Shown: positions 10,740 to 24,319, counted from the stretch's first letter. The stretch is 64,000 nt of DNA from Cavia porcellus (GCF_034190915.1 NW_026947506.1:35009748-35073747); one strand, 5' to 3'. Numbers and translations are program-made. Notes: generated by a model not told the origin, from the letters alone.

Positions 10740-11410
10740 ATCATGTGGCATTTTCTGCTACTTCAAACCTTTAAAATTTTGGTTGTGGGGAGTATTGAGG
10801 ATTAATTCTAGAGAAATTTTTTCACCAAGCTATGTAGCTGACACTTTTCATGTTTTACAAGTTCTGGCCAAGAACTTGCTACCCTCCTAACTTTGCCTCT
10901 GGAGTAGCTCAGAGAACATGTGTGGGTTGAGATGTTTTCATATAGGGAGACAAAACTACCAGGTTCTATTAACTTCTACCCATGTATTTTTCCATTTGTT
11001 GAAACAGGCACATTCTATAGAAAAATAGTAGTTTTGAAGGGTTTGTTGTTATATAAAAAAAATTCCTATAGAACATTTTTTGTACCTTTAGTTTGTTGTT
11101 CACTTGAAGATATGTTTTGGGGAGCATTATATGTTAATATAACATAAATCTCTAAGCCTGATATACCACAGTGAATTTAGCGTCTTCCCCACTGAATGAG
11201 ATCAGGACTCTTCAATCCTGTAAAAAGCTCAAAAACTATCATGGCTACTCATTTTATGTACACAGGGAATACAGGTAAAGAAGGGTCTATGATTTGAAAG
11301 ATTATTATTGATCCTATGTCTCAGTCCTTATTTTGTAGAAGAGGTGCTGATGTCAGACAATCAATAGGTAAGACTAACCCTGAAGGAATTGACACACTTA
11401 AAAGTAGGCT
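10740..11410. other. AT-rich stretch without recognised feature
   Basis: No coding frame, SINE or core landmark. An AATAAA-free, T-rich sequence leads into the first array-related block. Confidence 0.4.
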
Positions 11411-11417
11411 CTCTGGA

Positions 11418-11750
11418 GCTGGGGTGGAATGTTGCATGTTTCTGTGGTGTCTTTTATTTTAGCACCTGGTAGATTTCACTGGGGCTTACCAGTATTGTTT
11501 TCTTTACCTGTAGGTGTATCCTGTGTTGACCCAAGGCATATTGTGGAGCTAGCTGTTTTTCTTGACGACTTACCTTTTCTGGTGTCCTGAGGTGAGCTGG
11601 TACCACATTCTCCAACACCTTCCAACAGCACCCCGGGGCTCTTAGGATCAGAATTTACACCCAGCTCCTTCATCATTATTCAGAGTGGAGCCCATTTCAC
11701 TAGAAACCCTCCCACCCACTTGGAGCACTGGAAAGAATCTACCACTTGAC
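11418..11750 (+). repeat. Leading partial unit with exon-like module B
   Basis: A partial, diverged unit at the left edge. An acceptor-like TTTACCTGTAG at 11515 is followed by about 75 bases ending GTCCTGAG|GTGAGC. Then come CCAACACCTTCCAACAGCACC and GAGCCCATTTCACTAGAAA, which match the GAG|GTGAGCTAG to GAGCCATTTGCCTAGAAA block of later units. Confidence 0.6.
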
Positions 11751-11954
11751 ACTAGTTATTAGATAGTGAGAAATCTACCTCATTGTTATTCCATAAAAAA
11801 GAAACACTGTACTAATGGTAGCTACTCCGTAACTGTGTGGATAATACTAAGTGACATTGAATACTGAAGAGAAATGTTTGGGAAATAGTCATCTATCCAG
11901 TGTTACCCGGCGTAAATATTCTCTCCTAATGATGATCCTCATTTTCGCTCCTAG

Positions 11955-12111
11955 GAGGCTGATTCCTGCCAGTACCACTGACCGACATCCATCCTAGGTC
12001 AGAGGGTCTCTGACCCTGCTGGGCAGGGCCCCTCAGGGCCTTCCCCCCCCTTCAATCTCCCTGTTTTTGGAGTGCTTCTGAGGGTGCAGATTTTGTCATC
12101 TCCTCCTCCAG
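11955..12111 (+). repeat. Exon-like core 1
   Basis: 157 bp between GCTCCTAG and GTGAGTGAG. It is longer than the others because it keeps a GAGGGTGCAGATT stretch and has a C run. The hairpin loop variant is TGG (CTGCTGGGCAG). Confidence 0.75.
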
Positions 12112-13395
12112 GTGAGTGAGACACTTGGCTTTCCTTCTCTCCTGCTTTCTCACCACACCAGTCCATGAAACCAACACTGTTCTACCAAGGTAGACATTGC
12201 ACAAAGGATGAGAACAGGTTTGCAGGTCTAGAAGGGGACTAGGGTGAGCCTTGGAAGGAAGACACTTGTCTACTTCCAGGTCTCAGACGGGAGGTTTCCC
12301 ATGCTGGAAACAAGGAAAAGCCTCTGGTGTAGTGCCTGTGGCAGAAAACATGAATGGAGAGGCCAAGCCAGGGCCTTTACAGGGGGGCTGACGGCACAGC
12401 AAGCCAGAGCTGGGAGTTCACAAAAGGCAAACCACAATAATTCCACTGAGCTTGATTTGTTGAGGGAAGTCACTAGGTGATCACACTGGGCACCGAATAC
12501 TGTAGAGCAGAGAAAATATTAGAAAATGTCTCATGCAAGAACACTAGGTAAGGTATTGAGAGTAGAGACTCAGGAAAGCTTTGTTTCTATGGGAAAGACA
12601 AGTCCCAGGTGGAAGATACAACGCTTGGAAGAACTGACTAGCATGGGGAAAGGTGTACCTCCCAGGCTGGGGAGATTTTTCAAACATCCAAACTACATAA
12701 AATACAGAAAGTAATATGCACTCTCCCATCCTCCACCCCTGCACCGTCCCCTGCTCCCCAGCTTCTCTCCCTTCACAGCTGTCACTTAGTGGTCACCTGC
12801 TTTTCATAAGCAGCTTGAAAGCTCACTGAGGGCAGGCAGTCTTTGGCACATACCTTTGCTGTCTCTCTGAAGGGCAGAGACATGCCTGGGTGAATGGAAA
12901 TCAGGATGGTCCTAGAAAAACTATACAGATAAACAATGAGGGGTCATCCTTACAATTCTGAGTATCCTTCTCTACACCAACCATAACGCTCACCTTGAAG
13001 CCCATAGAACCACTGTCTGTGTCACTCGCTTTTGATTTTTTTGGCCACTGAGGTGAGCTAGGCCCACATTTGTCCAACACTCTTGCCACAGCAACGCAGG
13101 GGCTCTGCCACCCAAAGTGCACCCTGCTCCCATGACATAGTAAGGGTGGAGCCATTTGCCTAGAAAATCCTCCAAACCTGCAAAGAATGTGTGTTTGATG
13201 GATACTACTTGTTGGATTTTCAGCAATGCAATTGATTTCTAGCTTGTAGAATGAAAGTCGTAATGGCATGACTCCACGGCTCTGTGGAGAACAGTAAATG
13301 GCACGTCTACACATTGGGGAGTGATGCCTGGAAAAAGTCATGCGAGCTGGCATGACCATCCTTTCCTAATGACAAGCCTTCATTTTTGCTCCTAG

Positions 13396-13549
13396 GAGGC
13401 TGATTCCTGCCAGTGCCACTGACCGACATCCATCCTAGGTCAGAGGGTCTCTGACCCTGCTGGGCAGGGCCCCTCAGGGCATTCATCCCTTTACTCTCCC
13501 TGTTTGTGGAGCCTTCTGAGGGTGAAGATTTTGTCATCAACTCCGCAAG
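13396..13549 (+). repeat. Exon-like core 2
   Basis: 154 bp between GCTCCTAG and GTGAGGAAG. It shares the extra GAGGGTGAAGATT stretch with core 1 and the TGG loop variant. The donor is slightly weaker (AAG|GTGAGG). Confidence 0.75.
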
Positions 13550-15178
13550 GTGAGGAAGACACTTGCTTTTCCTTTCTCCTCTTTTCTCACCACACCAGAC
13601 CATGAAACCAGCACTGTCCTACCAGTTGGATATAGGATGAGACAGAGGTCACAAGTGCAGGAGGACACAAGAATGCGACTTGGAAGTAAGACATTTATCT
13701 ATTCCCAGGTCTTAGACAGGCAGTTTCCCATGCTGGGAACTAGGAGAAACATCTGTTATATTTCACATGGCAGAAGATAAGAATGGAGAGGTTGTTCCAC
13801 GATCTTTACTACAGTATTGGTGATTTCTCTCATTGGTAGGAAAAAATACCCAACATCCAAATGGAAGAAGGAAAGGTCACTGTCTGTGGAAACTTCAGCC
13901 CATAACCAGCTGGCTTCCAGGCAGGGTGGCTGGCACTGGGGCAGCACTTCAAAGCAGTAGAAAGAGCAAACCACAGGAACAAGCCTCCTTTTCTCCCTCA
14001 CACTGTACCCACGGCATACCCACTCCCCCAGCGCCAGGGCAGGTGTAGCACTCATCAAACCTCTGTGTTCCGCTCTTGCAAAGTAGGGATCCTGGACCTT
14101 GCTGAGTCTCTCAGTTAAACTTCTAAACTCCTCTGGCTGACACATGCATCTACCATTACAGCTAGGGAAGCTGAGGGTCACAAAGCCAAAGAGTCTGCAG
14201 TTCACAAAGAGGAGACTAATTCCAGTGAGTTTTGTTCCTTGGGGAAGTCACTAGTTGATAACATGAGGCACCAAATGGTGTAGAGCAGGGCAAATATGAG
14301 GGAAATAGCCCAGGTGAGAAGATTAGGTAAGGATGGTATTGAGAGTACAGACTCAGGAAAGCTTTATGTCTATGGGAAACACATTTCCCGGGCAAGAGGG
14401 CTGGCGTATGGAAGAACTATCACTGGGAAAGGGGTACCTCCCAGGCTGGTGAGATTTTCAAACATCCAAACAACACCAAATACAGAAAGTAATATGCACT
14501 CTCCCGTCCTCCACCCTGCACCGTCCACTGCTCCCCACCTTCTCTCCCTTCACAGCTGTCACTTACTGGTCACCTGCTTTCCATAAGCAGCTTGAAAGCT
14601 CACTGAGGGCAGGCAGTCCGTGGCACAGAAACATTTGCTGTCTCCCTGATGGGTAGAGAATCCCTAGGTGAATGGAAATCATGATGTTTCTAAAAAAGTA
14701 TATAGTTAAAAATTCATGGGTCATCTTTACAGTTCTGAGTGTCCATCCCAACACCAATCATAACCCTCACCATGAAGCCAACAGAACCAATTCTCTGCTG
14801 TCACTGACTTTCCATTTTTTTTGCGACAGCCATGAATTACAGCCACATTTGTCCAGCACTCTTCCCACAGTAGCCCAGGGGCTCTGACACCCATAACTGC
14901 ACCCTACTCCTTTGACATGAGTAAGGGTAGAGCCATTTGCCTGGAAAACCCTTCCAGCCCTGCAAAGAATGTGTGTTTCATAGATACTACTTGTTGGATT
15001 TTGAGCAATGCAATTGATTTCTAGTTTGTAGAAAGGGAGTAGTCATGGCATGATGCCAAGGTTCTGGGGAGACCAGTAAATGGCACATCTACACATTGAG
15101 GAGCCATGCCTGGGAAGCAGTCATGCGAGCCACCATAACCATCCTTTCCTAATGACAAGCCTTCATTTTTGCTCCTAG

Positions 15179-15322
15179 GAGGCTGATTCCTGCCAGTGCC
15201 ACTGACCGACATCCATCCTAGGTCAGAGGGTCTCTGACCCTGCTGAGCAGGGCCCCTCAGGGTGTTCACCCCTTTACTCTCCTTGTTTGTGGAGTCCTTC
15301 ATCTTGTCATCAGCTCCTTCAG
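15179..15322 (+). repeat. Exon-like core 3
   Basis: 144 bp (48 x 3) between GCTCCTAG and CAG|GTGAGTGAG. The central hairpin is at 15221-15239. The forward frame has a TGA after eight codons. Confidence 0.8.
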
Positions 15323-15635
15323 GTGAGTGAGACACTTGCCTTTCCTTTCTCCTGCCTTCTCACCACACCACACCATGAAACCAGCACTGTTGGAGATAGG
15401 ATGAGACAGTTCACAAGTGCAGGAGGACACAAGAATGTGGCTTGGAAGGAAGACATTTATCTACTCCCAGGTCTCACACAGGCGGTTTCCTGTGCTGGGA
15501 ACCAAGGAGAAACATCTCTTGTAGTTCAGGTGGCAGAAGATAAGAATGGAGAGGCTGAGCCAGGGTCTTTATTGGAGTCTTAGTTACTTTTCTCTCATTG
15601 GTAAGAAAAAAACACTCCACACATAAAATAGAGGA

Positions 15636-15728
15636 AAGGCTGGCGATTTAACTTACTTGAATCCAGAGTTTTCCAGGGAAGTGTGAAGTCATGAGTTCAA
15701 TTCCCTGTACCAAAAGAAAAAAAAAAGA
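15636..15728 (+). mobile_element. ID SINE inside an array unit
   Basis: Sense tRNA-derived element: GGCTGGCGATTTAACTTAC, GTCATGAGTTCAATTCCC, TGTACCAAAAG and an A tail. It is present in this unit only, so it inserted after the unit arose. Confidence 0.7.
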
Positions 15729-16859
15729 CCCAACAAAAATGGAGGAAGGAAAGGTGTATCTAGCTCACAGTTTGTGGAGATTTAAGTCCATAATTAGCTG
15801 GCTCTGAGGCAGTGTCATGACACTGGGTGGCACTCCACAGCAGCAGCAACAGCACAAACGGGAACAAACCTCTTCATTTCCCCCTACAGTGCACCCGTGA
15901 CAGTCACTCCCCCAGCTGCAGAGCAGGTGTACCACTCACAGCATCTCTGTGTTCTCCTCCTGCAAAGTCAGGGTCATGACTCCCTGCTGAGTCTCTCAGT
16001 TAAACTTCTCAGGTTGACACAATGTATCAGCCACAACAACTGGGAGGGCTAAAGGTACAGCAAGCCAAATAGGGTCCCCAGTTCAGAAACAGCAAAATAA
16101 ATAATTCCACTGGGCTTTTTTTGTTGGGCAAATCACTAGATGATCACAGTAGGCACCAAATGGTGTGGAGCAGAGCAAATATTAGGGAAATGTCTCATGT
16201 GTGAAGATAAGGTAAGCAGGTGTTGAGGGAACAGACTGAGGAGAGCTTTGTTTCTATGGGAAAGACATGTCTCGGGTGGGAGTTTTGGTGCATGGAAGAA
16301 CTGAATAGCACAGGCAAAGGTGGACCCCCCAAGCTGGTGAGATTTTCTAAACATCGGAACATAAAATACAGAAAGTAATATGCACTCTCCCATTCTCCAT
16401 ACCTGCACCGTCCACTGCTTCCCACCTTCTCTCCCTTCACAGCTGTCACTTTTGGTCACCTGCTTTCCATAAGCAGCTTCAAAGCTCACTGAGAGCTGGC
16501 AGTTTTTGTCACAGACACCTTTGCTGTCTCCTTGTTGGCCTGAGACATCCCTAGGTGAACCCAAGTCAGAGTATTTCTAGAAAATCTATATAGATAAATA
16601 ACCGTGGGTCATCCTGACACTTCCCAGTATCCTTTACTACCACAACCAAGAGTCCCACCTTGAAGCCCACAGAACCTACTCTCTGTTGTCACTGACTTTC
16701 ATTTTTGGCCACAGCGTTGAGACACAGTCACATTTGTCCAACACTCTTCCCACAGCAACCCAGGGCTCTGGCCCCCAAAATGGAACCCTCCTCCTTTGAC
16801 ATTAAATTGGGTGGAGGCATTTGCCCAGAAAATCCTGCCAGCCATGCAAGGAATGTGGG

Positions 16860-17021
16860 TTTTCAAGATAGTAATTGATAAATTACATATGGCACATTAT
16901 CAAGTAGCCATTAAGTACTGTTTTTATAAATTCTGTATCATTTCTACCATTTTTCCGATATTGCATTTTTTCTCTAAATAAAAGTAAACTAATAGCAACT
17001 AACCAAAAATAAAAAAGTAAT
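16860..17021. other. AT-rich insertion in one array unit
   Basis: About 160 bp of AT-rich sequence ending CAAAAATAAAAAAGTAA, placed between AAGAATGTG and TTGTTGGATTTTGAG, which are nearly adjacent in other units. It is probably a retroposed fragment; the family was not identified. Confidence 0.5.
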
Positions 17022-17208
17022 TGTTGGATTTTGAGCAATACAATTGATTTATGGCGGCTAAAATGGCAATACTAAGAGCATGATTCCACAGTTCCGTGGG
17101 GAATAGTAACTAGCGCATCTAAACATTGAGGAGCGATGCCTGGGAAGCAGTCAAGCAAGCCGCCATAACCATCCTTTCCTAATGACAAGCCTTCATTTTT
17201 GCTCCTAG

Positions 17209-17352
17209 GAGGCTGATTCCTGCCAGTGCCACTGACCGACATCCATCCTAGGTCAGAGGGTCTCTGACCCTGCTGGGCAGGGCCCCTCAGGGCGTTCACC
17301 CCTTTACTCTCCCTGTTTGTGGAGTCCTTCATTTTGTCATCTGCTCCTTCAG
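17209..17352 (+). repeat. Exon-like core 4
   Basis: 144 bp between GCTCCTAG and CAG|GTGAGTGAG. It has the TGG loop variant in the second hairpin. Confidence 0.8.
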
Positions 17353-18967
17353 GTGAGTGAGACATTTGCCTTTCTTTTGTCCTGCCTTCTCACACACCAG
17401 ACCATGAATCCAGCACAGTTGTACCAGGGTAGATATTGGAGATACGATGACAACCAGTTTGCAGGTGTAGGAAGGGATGGAAATTAGTTTTGGGAGGAAA
17501 ACACTCATCTACTTCTAGGTCTCAGACAGGAGGAAAGACCGGAGGAGACACATCTGTCATAGTTCAGGTGACAGAATATAAGAATGGAGTGCTTATGTCA
17601 GGGCCTTTACTTGAGTTTTGGTTACTTTTCTCTCATAGGTAGGAAAAAAATCCTCAACACCCAAAATGAAGGAAAGAAAGCTGTAACTAACTCAGTGTTT
17701 CAGAAAGTTACATTCTTTAATAAGTTTGCTCCAAGAAAGGGTGGCATGGCACAGGAGCAGGACTTCAAAGCAGCAACCAGAGCAAAAACACGGGAACAAG
17801 CCTCCTCTTCTCCCTTACAGTGCACCCACGGCACAGTCACTCCCCAGCCTCAGGGCAGGTGTAGCACTCACAGCATCTCTGTGTTCTCCTCTTGAAAAGT
17901 CAGGGTCCTGACTCCCTGCTGAGTCTCTGTTAAACTCCAAACTTCTCAGGTTGACACAATGTATCAATAATAGCAACTGGGGTGGTTCAAGATATAGCAG
18001 GCCAAACACTCAGCTGCTCAGAAACAGCAAACTAATTCCACTTGGCTGTGTTGGTTGGGGGAAGACACAAGATGACCCCACAAGGCATCAAAGGGTGTAG
18101 AGCAAGGAAAATCCTGGGGAAATATCTCAGGTGAAAAGATTAGGTATGGAAGGTGTTGACAGTACAGACTCAGGAAAGCTTTGTTTCTATGGGAAAGGCA
18201 TGTCCCAGGTGGCAGTTTGGGTGCTTTGAAGAACTGACTAGCACTGGGAAAGGGGTACCTCCAGGCTGGTGAGACTTTTCAAACATCCAACAACATCAAA
18301 TATAGAAAGTAATATGCACTCTCCCATCCCCTAACCCTGCACTAGTCCACTGTTTCCCCACCTTCTCTTCCTTTACAGATGTCACTTATTGGCTACCTGC
18401 TTTCTATAAGCAGCTTGAAAGCTCACTGAGGGCAGACAGTCTGTAGCATAAACACCTTTGCTGTCTCCTTGATGGGTAGAGCATCCCTAGGTGAACGAAA
18501 TCAGGTCTTTTAAAAAAAAACAAGCATATTAATAAATAACCATGGGTCATCCTTACAATTATGAGTATCCATCCCAACACCAACCATAACCCTCACCTTG
18601 AAGCACCCCAAATCAATTCTCTGTTGTTGTTGACTTTCCATTTTTGGCCACTGAGCTGAGCTAGACCCATAGTGGTTGGACACTCTTCCAGAGCAACACA
18701 GGGGCGCTGCCACACACAACTGCAACCTGCGCCTGTGCCATGAGTGAGGGTGGAGTCATTTGCCTAGAGAATCCATCCAGCCCTGAGAAGAATGTGTGTT
18801 TCAAAGATACTAGTTCGTGGGTTTTGAGCAATGCAATGGTCTTCGAGATTGTAGAATGGAAGTTGTAATGGCATGACTCCACAGTTCTGTGGAGAACAAC
18901 AGTAAATGCCATGTCTACACATTGAGGAACGATTCCTGGGAAGCAGTCCTGATACCTGGCATAACTG

Positions 18968-20447
18968 TTCTTTTTTGAAATTTTATTTTACGATTTTACA
19001 TTGTCTTGATATGTTTGATGCTACAGTATACGAAGTTATATTCAACAATTTCAAGGAAAGAGACACTATGGTAACTGCTTTTGTCAGGATTATCTTGTGG
19101 TGAAACACTATTTTGCTTAAATGGTTATGTTTTGACCTGTGCTGTTTTGTTGTTGTGCCCTCTTTTATCTCAATCTCTTTTTTTTATTATTTACTTTTTC
19201 ATTTTTATCCTTTTAAGGGAAAAATAAATTTAAAAATAACAGGATATATTATAGTAACCCACCTTGATTTCCTATTAACTTGATTTGAAACCCTATATTG
19301 CTCTCACCATCTTGTTTTGACTGACTTTCCTCTATTCTGTTTTGCTTGATAGTACCAAGTTCGAAAGTATAGGCAACAACTGTGAAGACAATAAGATTCA
19401 TTATGATGCCCATTCTGGTTGACTATTATCTTCTTTTGAAATTCTTTAATGTCTCCAATGTTTTGGTTTTATTAATTTTGTTCTTTACTGTTTTGTTCAA
19501 TTTTATTATAACTGATGATATAGGCAATTCTTTTTAAGATAGCAAGAGGCATTATGGCAATCATTGTTGATCACCTTGTATTTTGTTTTTACATTATGTA
19601 TTATGCCCATCCTTTTGATTGGACTGACTCTGTTCTATTATGCCACAGTTGGTTTCACTCTCTTCAAAAAAAAGTAATAAGAACTGTGGGAGTAAGAAAA
19701 CCCAAAATGTGTAAATGTCATTGTACAAGAGAGAGGAAAAGAAAGTGCTCTAAAGACATAACTGCATGTATATTAAACTTTATAGGGTAGATAACCATAT
19801 TACTGACTTTCATTGGATCATTGAACAGAACTGTTTGCAGTCTCACTGTTTGAATGTCCACTTTATATGCTTTAATTTTGTAACTTGAACAACTATTTCT
19901 ATGATGACAATATGTAATCTATTAACTATGTTTATTTTTTTTGAAATTCTGTATAACGTACCTTTTTTATGTTTTTTTTCTTTCTCCTTAAATAAAATAA
20001 AAAATTTTATTTTAAAGAGAATAAAACAAAAGTGGACAGAACAATGCAGATTAGAACACAATAATGTAAGCAACACTGTACTTCATAAGACAACCAGATA
20101 CTAACAGCTACCATAATGTGTCTTTCTTTGAAACAGTTGAGCATACCTTCACATACAATAGTATCAAAAAAACAAAATCGTATAAAACCATTCAAGAGAA
20201 TGAAGGTAATTCAGGGTATTCAGAACCAAATAACAGAAAAAAAAAACCAATGCCTACTATAATACCTCGTTTTCTGTAAAAAAAAATTTGTTTATAGTAT
20301 CACACATATTAAAATCCAGTAAGAGACAACTTGATAGAACCATAGAAACAGAAGAACAAAAGCATGGTAGGATTTCAAAGCAAGATGATATTAAATCAGC
20401 AATGGTGGTTATTAATACCTTGTTTTCTTCAAAATAGCTGTTGGCAT
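18968..20447. mobile_element. Nested L1 3' ends inserted in an array unit
   Basis: About 1.5 kb between duplicated TGGCATAACT-ATTCTTT-like target sequences. The left part (to about 20005) is an L1 3'UTR on the + strand with an A-rich end (CTCCTTAAATAAAATAAAAA). The right part is an L1 tail on the - strand, beginning TTTTATTTTAAAGAG. The right part is also found in the unit at 23826-24290; the left part is not. Confidence 0.7.
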
Positions 20448-20489
20448 AACTATTCTTTCCTAATGACAAGCCTTCATTTTTGCTCCTAG

Positions 20490-20633
20490 GAGGCTGATTC
20501 CTGCCAGTACCACTGACCGACATCCATCCTAGGTCAGAGGGTCTCTGACCCTGCTGAGCAGGGCCCCTCAGGGCGTTCACCCCTTTACTCTCCCTCTTTG
20601 TGGAGTCCTTCATCTTGTCATCAGCTCCTTCAG
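20490..20633 (+). repeat. Exon-like core 5
   Basis: 144 bp, nearly identical to cores 3 and 7, directly after the L1 insertion. The acceptor GCTCCTAG and donor CAG|GTGAGTGAC are intact. Confidence 0.8.
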
Positions 20634-21177
20634 GTGAGTGACACTCTGACCTTTCCTTTCTCCTATTTACTCACCACACCAGACCTAGAAACCAGCACTG
20701 TTCTACCAGGGTGGAGATTGGAAATAGGATGACAAAGATATTACAGGTCTAATAGAGGACAAGAATGCGATTTGGGAGGAAGACATTGAACTACTTTCAG
20801 GTCTCAGAAAAGATGAAGGAACCAAGGAGAAACATCTGTTGTGGTTCAAGTGACAGAACATGAGAATGGAGTGGTCATGTCAGGGCCTTTACTGGAGTCT
20901 TGGTTACTTTACTCTCACTGGTAGGAAAAAAAAATTAAGTGCGCAAAATGGAGGAAGGAAAGGTGTATCCAGCTCACAGTTTGTGGAGATTTCAGTCCGT
21001 CATTAGGTGGCTCCAAGGCAGGGTGGCTGGCACTGGGGAGCACTTCAAAGCAGCAGCAAGAGCAAAACCACAGGAACAAGCCTCCTCCTCTCCCTTGGAG
21101 TGCTCCCACAGCACAGTCACTCCCGGGCTTCCGCACATGTGCAGCACTCACAGCATCTCTTTGTTCTCCTCTTGCAA

Positions 21178-21235
21178 ATTAATTACTTTTTATTTTTCTT
21201 TTCTGACTTTTCTCTTTTTTAAATAACAGAACAAA
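21178..21235. other. Deletion/insertion scar in an array unit
   Basis: About 60 bp of T-rich sequence replaces some 350 bases present in other units, between TCTTGCAAA and GTATTGAGAGTACAG. This explains the short spacing (1575 bp) to the next core. Confidence 0.55.
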
Positions 21236-22064
21236 GTATTGAGAGTACAGACTCAGGAAACCTTTGTTTCTATTTGTCTGGTGGGAGTATTGGTGGGTGG
21301 AAGACTGACTAGCACTGGGATGGTGTATCTCCCAGCATAGTGAGATACTTTAGAGATGCAAACAACACAAAATACAGAAAGTAATATGCACTCTCCCATC
21401 CTCACCCCTGCACCGTCCACTGCTCCCCACCTTCTCTCCCTTCACAGCTGTCACTTATTGGTCACCTGCTTCCCATAAGCAGCTTGAAAGCTCACTGAGG
21501 GCAGGGAGACTTTAGCACAGACACCTTTATTGTTTCCCTGATGGACAGAGACGTCCCTAGGTGAATGCAACTTAAGAGTTTTTCTAGAAAATATGGGTAT
21601 AGATAAATAACTATGGGACATTGTAACAGTTCCCGGTATCCTTTACTACAGGAACCAAAACTCTCCCCTTGAAGCTCACAGAACCAATTCTCTGTTGTCA
21701 CTCGCTTTTCATGTTTTGGCCACAGCCATGAGCTACTGCCTCATTTGTTCAACACTCATCCACAGTAACCCAGGGGTCTGACACCCATAACTGCACCCTG
21801 CTCCTTTGATATGAGTAAGGAGCCATATGCGTAGACAATCCTTCCAGCCCTGCAAAGAATGTGTGTTTCAAAGATAAGAATTGTTGGATTTTGAGCGATG
21901 CAATTGACTTCTAGCTTGTGGAATGGAAGTCGTAGTAGCATGACTCCATGGTTCTGTGGAGAACAGTAAATGCCATGTCTACACATTGAGGAGCGATGCC
22001 TAGGAAGCAGTGAGCTATCATAACGATCCTTTCCTAATGACAAGCTTTCATTTTTTGCTCCTAG

Positions 22065-22208
22065 GAGGCTGATTCCTGCCAGTACCACTGACCGACATCC
22101 ATCCTAGGTCAGAGGGTCTCTGACCCTGCTGAGCAGGGCCCCTCAGGGCGTTCACCCCTTTACTCTCCCTGTTTGTGGAGTCCTTCATCTTGTCAACAGC
22201 TCCTTCAG
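22065..22208 (+). repeat. Exon-like core 6
   Basis: 144 bp between GCTCCTAG and CAG|GTGAGTGAG. The GAG loop variant gives the 7-bp second hairpin. Confidence 0.8.
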
Positions 22209-23825
22209 GTGAGTGAGACACTTGTCTTTTCTTTCTCCTGCTTTGTCACACAACAAACCATGAAACCAGCACTGTTGTACCAGGGTGGATACGGGAGATA
22301 GGATGACAACGAGTTTGCAGGTGTAGAAAGGGATGCAAATTAGTTTTGGGAGGAAGACATTGATCTACTTCCAGGTCTCAGACAGGAGAAAGGAAGGAAG
22401 GAGACGCATCTAACATAGTTCAGGTGACAGAACATAAGAATGGAGTGGTCATGTCAGGGCCTTTACTGGAGTCTTGGTTGCTTTTCTCTCTTGGTAGGAA
22501 AAAATACTCAACACCCAAAATGAAGGCAAGAAAGCTGTATCTAGCTCAGTGTTTCAGAAAGTTACATTCTTTAATCAGTTGGCTTCAAGAAAGGGTGGCA
22601 TGGCACTGGGGAGCACTTCAAAGCAGCAACCAGAGCAAAAACATGGGTAAAGAAGCCTCCTCTTCTCCCTAAAAGTGCACCCACGGCACAGTCACTCCCC
22701 GGCCTCAGGGCAGGTGTAGCACTCACAGCATCTCTGTGTTCTCCTCTTGCAAAGTCAGGGTCCTGACTCCCTGCTGAGTCTCTGACTTCGAAACTTCTCA
22801 GGTTGACCTAATGTATCAACCACAGCAACTGGGGTGGCTGAAGGTACAGCAGTCCAGACACATTCAGCTGCTCGGAAACAGCAAACTACTTCCACTGGGT
22901 TTGTTGGTTGGGGGGAGACACGTAATGATTGCACTAGGCACCAAAGTGTGAAGAGCAGGGCTAATATTTGAGAAATTTCCCATGTGAGATGATTAGGTAA
23001 GCAAGGTGTTGAGGGAACAGACTCAGGAAAGCTTTGTTTCTATCAGAAAAGCATGTCTTGGGTGGGAGTTTGGGTGCTTGGAAGAACTGACTAGCACTGG
23101 GAAAGGGGAATCTCCCAGGCTGGCGAGATTTTTCAAACATCCAACAATATAAAATACAGAAAGTAACATGCACTCTCCCGTCCTCCACCTGCACCGTCCA
23201 CTGCTTCCCCACCTTCTCTCCCTTCACAGCTTTCACTTGTTGGTTACCACTTTCTATAAGCAGCTTGGAAGCTCACTGAGGGCAGGCAGTCTATAGCATG
23301 AAAACCTTTCCTGTCTTCCCGATGGGTAAAGAATCCCTAGGTAAACGGAAATCAGGCTTTTTCTAACACACGCATATTGATAAATAACCATGGGTCATTC
23401 TTACAATTCTGAGTATCCGTCCCAACACCGACTCTCATCTTGACCATAACTTCCAACTTGAAGCACAGAGAATCAATTCTCTGTTGTTGCTGACTTTCCA
23501 TTTTTGGCCATTGAGAGGAGCTAGACCCATATTGGTCCAACACTGTTCCAGAGCAACCCAGGGGCTCTGCCACCCACAACTGCAACCTGCTCCTTTGACA
23601 TGAGTCAGGGTGGAGCCATTTGCCTAGAAAATCCTTCCAGCCCTGAGAAGAACCTGTGTTTCCAAGATACTAGTTGTTGGGTTTTGAGCAATGCAATTAC
23701 TTCTAGCTTGTAGAATGGAGGTCATAATGGCATGATTCCACGTTCTGTGGAGAACAGTAAATGGCACGTCTACACACTGAGGAGCAATACCTGGGAAGCA
23801 GTCATGAGGGCTGGCATAAGTATTC

Positions 23826-24290
23826 TTTTTTTAAATTTTATTTTAAAGAGAATAAAACAATAATGGACAGAACAAGGCAGATCAGAACAGAACAATGTAA
23901 GCAACACTGCACTTCATAATAAGACAACTGGATACGAACAGTAGCTACCATGTCTCTTTCTTTGAAATAGTTGAGCACACTTTCACATACTATAGTATCA
24001 AACAGAAAAAAATAGTAAAAACCCATTCAAGAGAATGAAAGTAATACAGGGTATTCAGAACCAAATAACAGGAAAAAAAACAACACCTACTATAATACCT
24101 AATTTTCTATAAAAAATTTGTTTATACCATCACACATATTAAAATCCAGTAAGAGACAACTTGATAGAACCATAGAAACAGAAGAACAAAAGCATGGTAG
24201 GATTTCAAAGCAAGATGATATTAAATCAGCAATGGTGGTTATTAATACCTTGTTTTCTTCAAAATAGCTGTTGGCATAACTATTCTTTCC
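23826..24290 (-). mobile_element. L1 3' fragment, antisense, shared by two units
   Basis: It starts with T-rich TTTTTTTAAATTTTATTTTAAAG, given in part here (AAATTTTATTTTAAAGAG), and is flanked by the target duplication CTGGCATAAGTATTCTTT / TTGGCATAACTATTCTTT. The same fragment with the same junction lies at about 20006-20447, so it was copied along with the unit. Confidence 0.75.
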
Positions 24291-24319
24291 TAATGACAAG
24301 CCTTCATTTTTGCTCCTAG

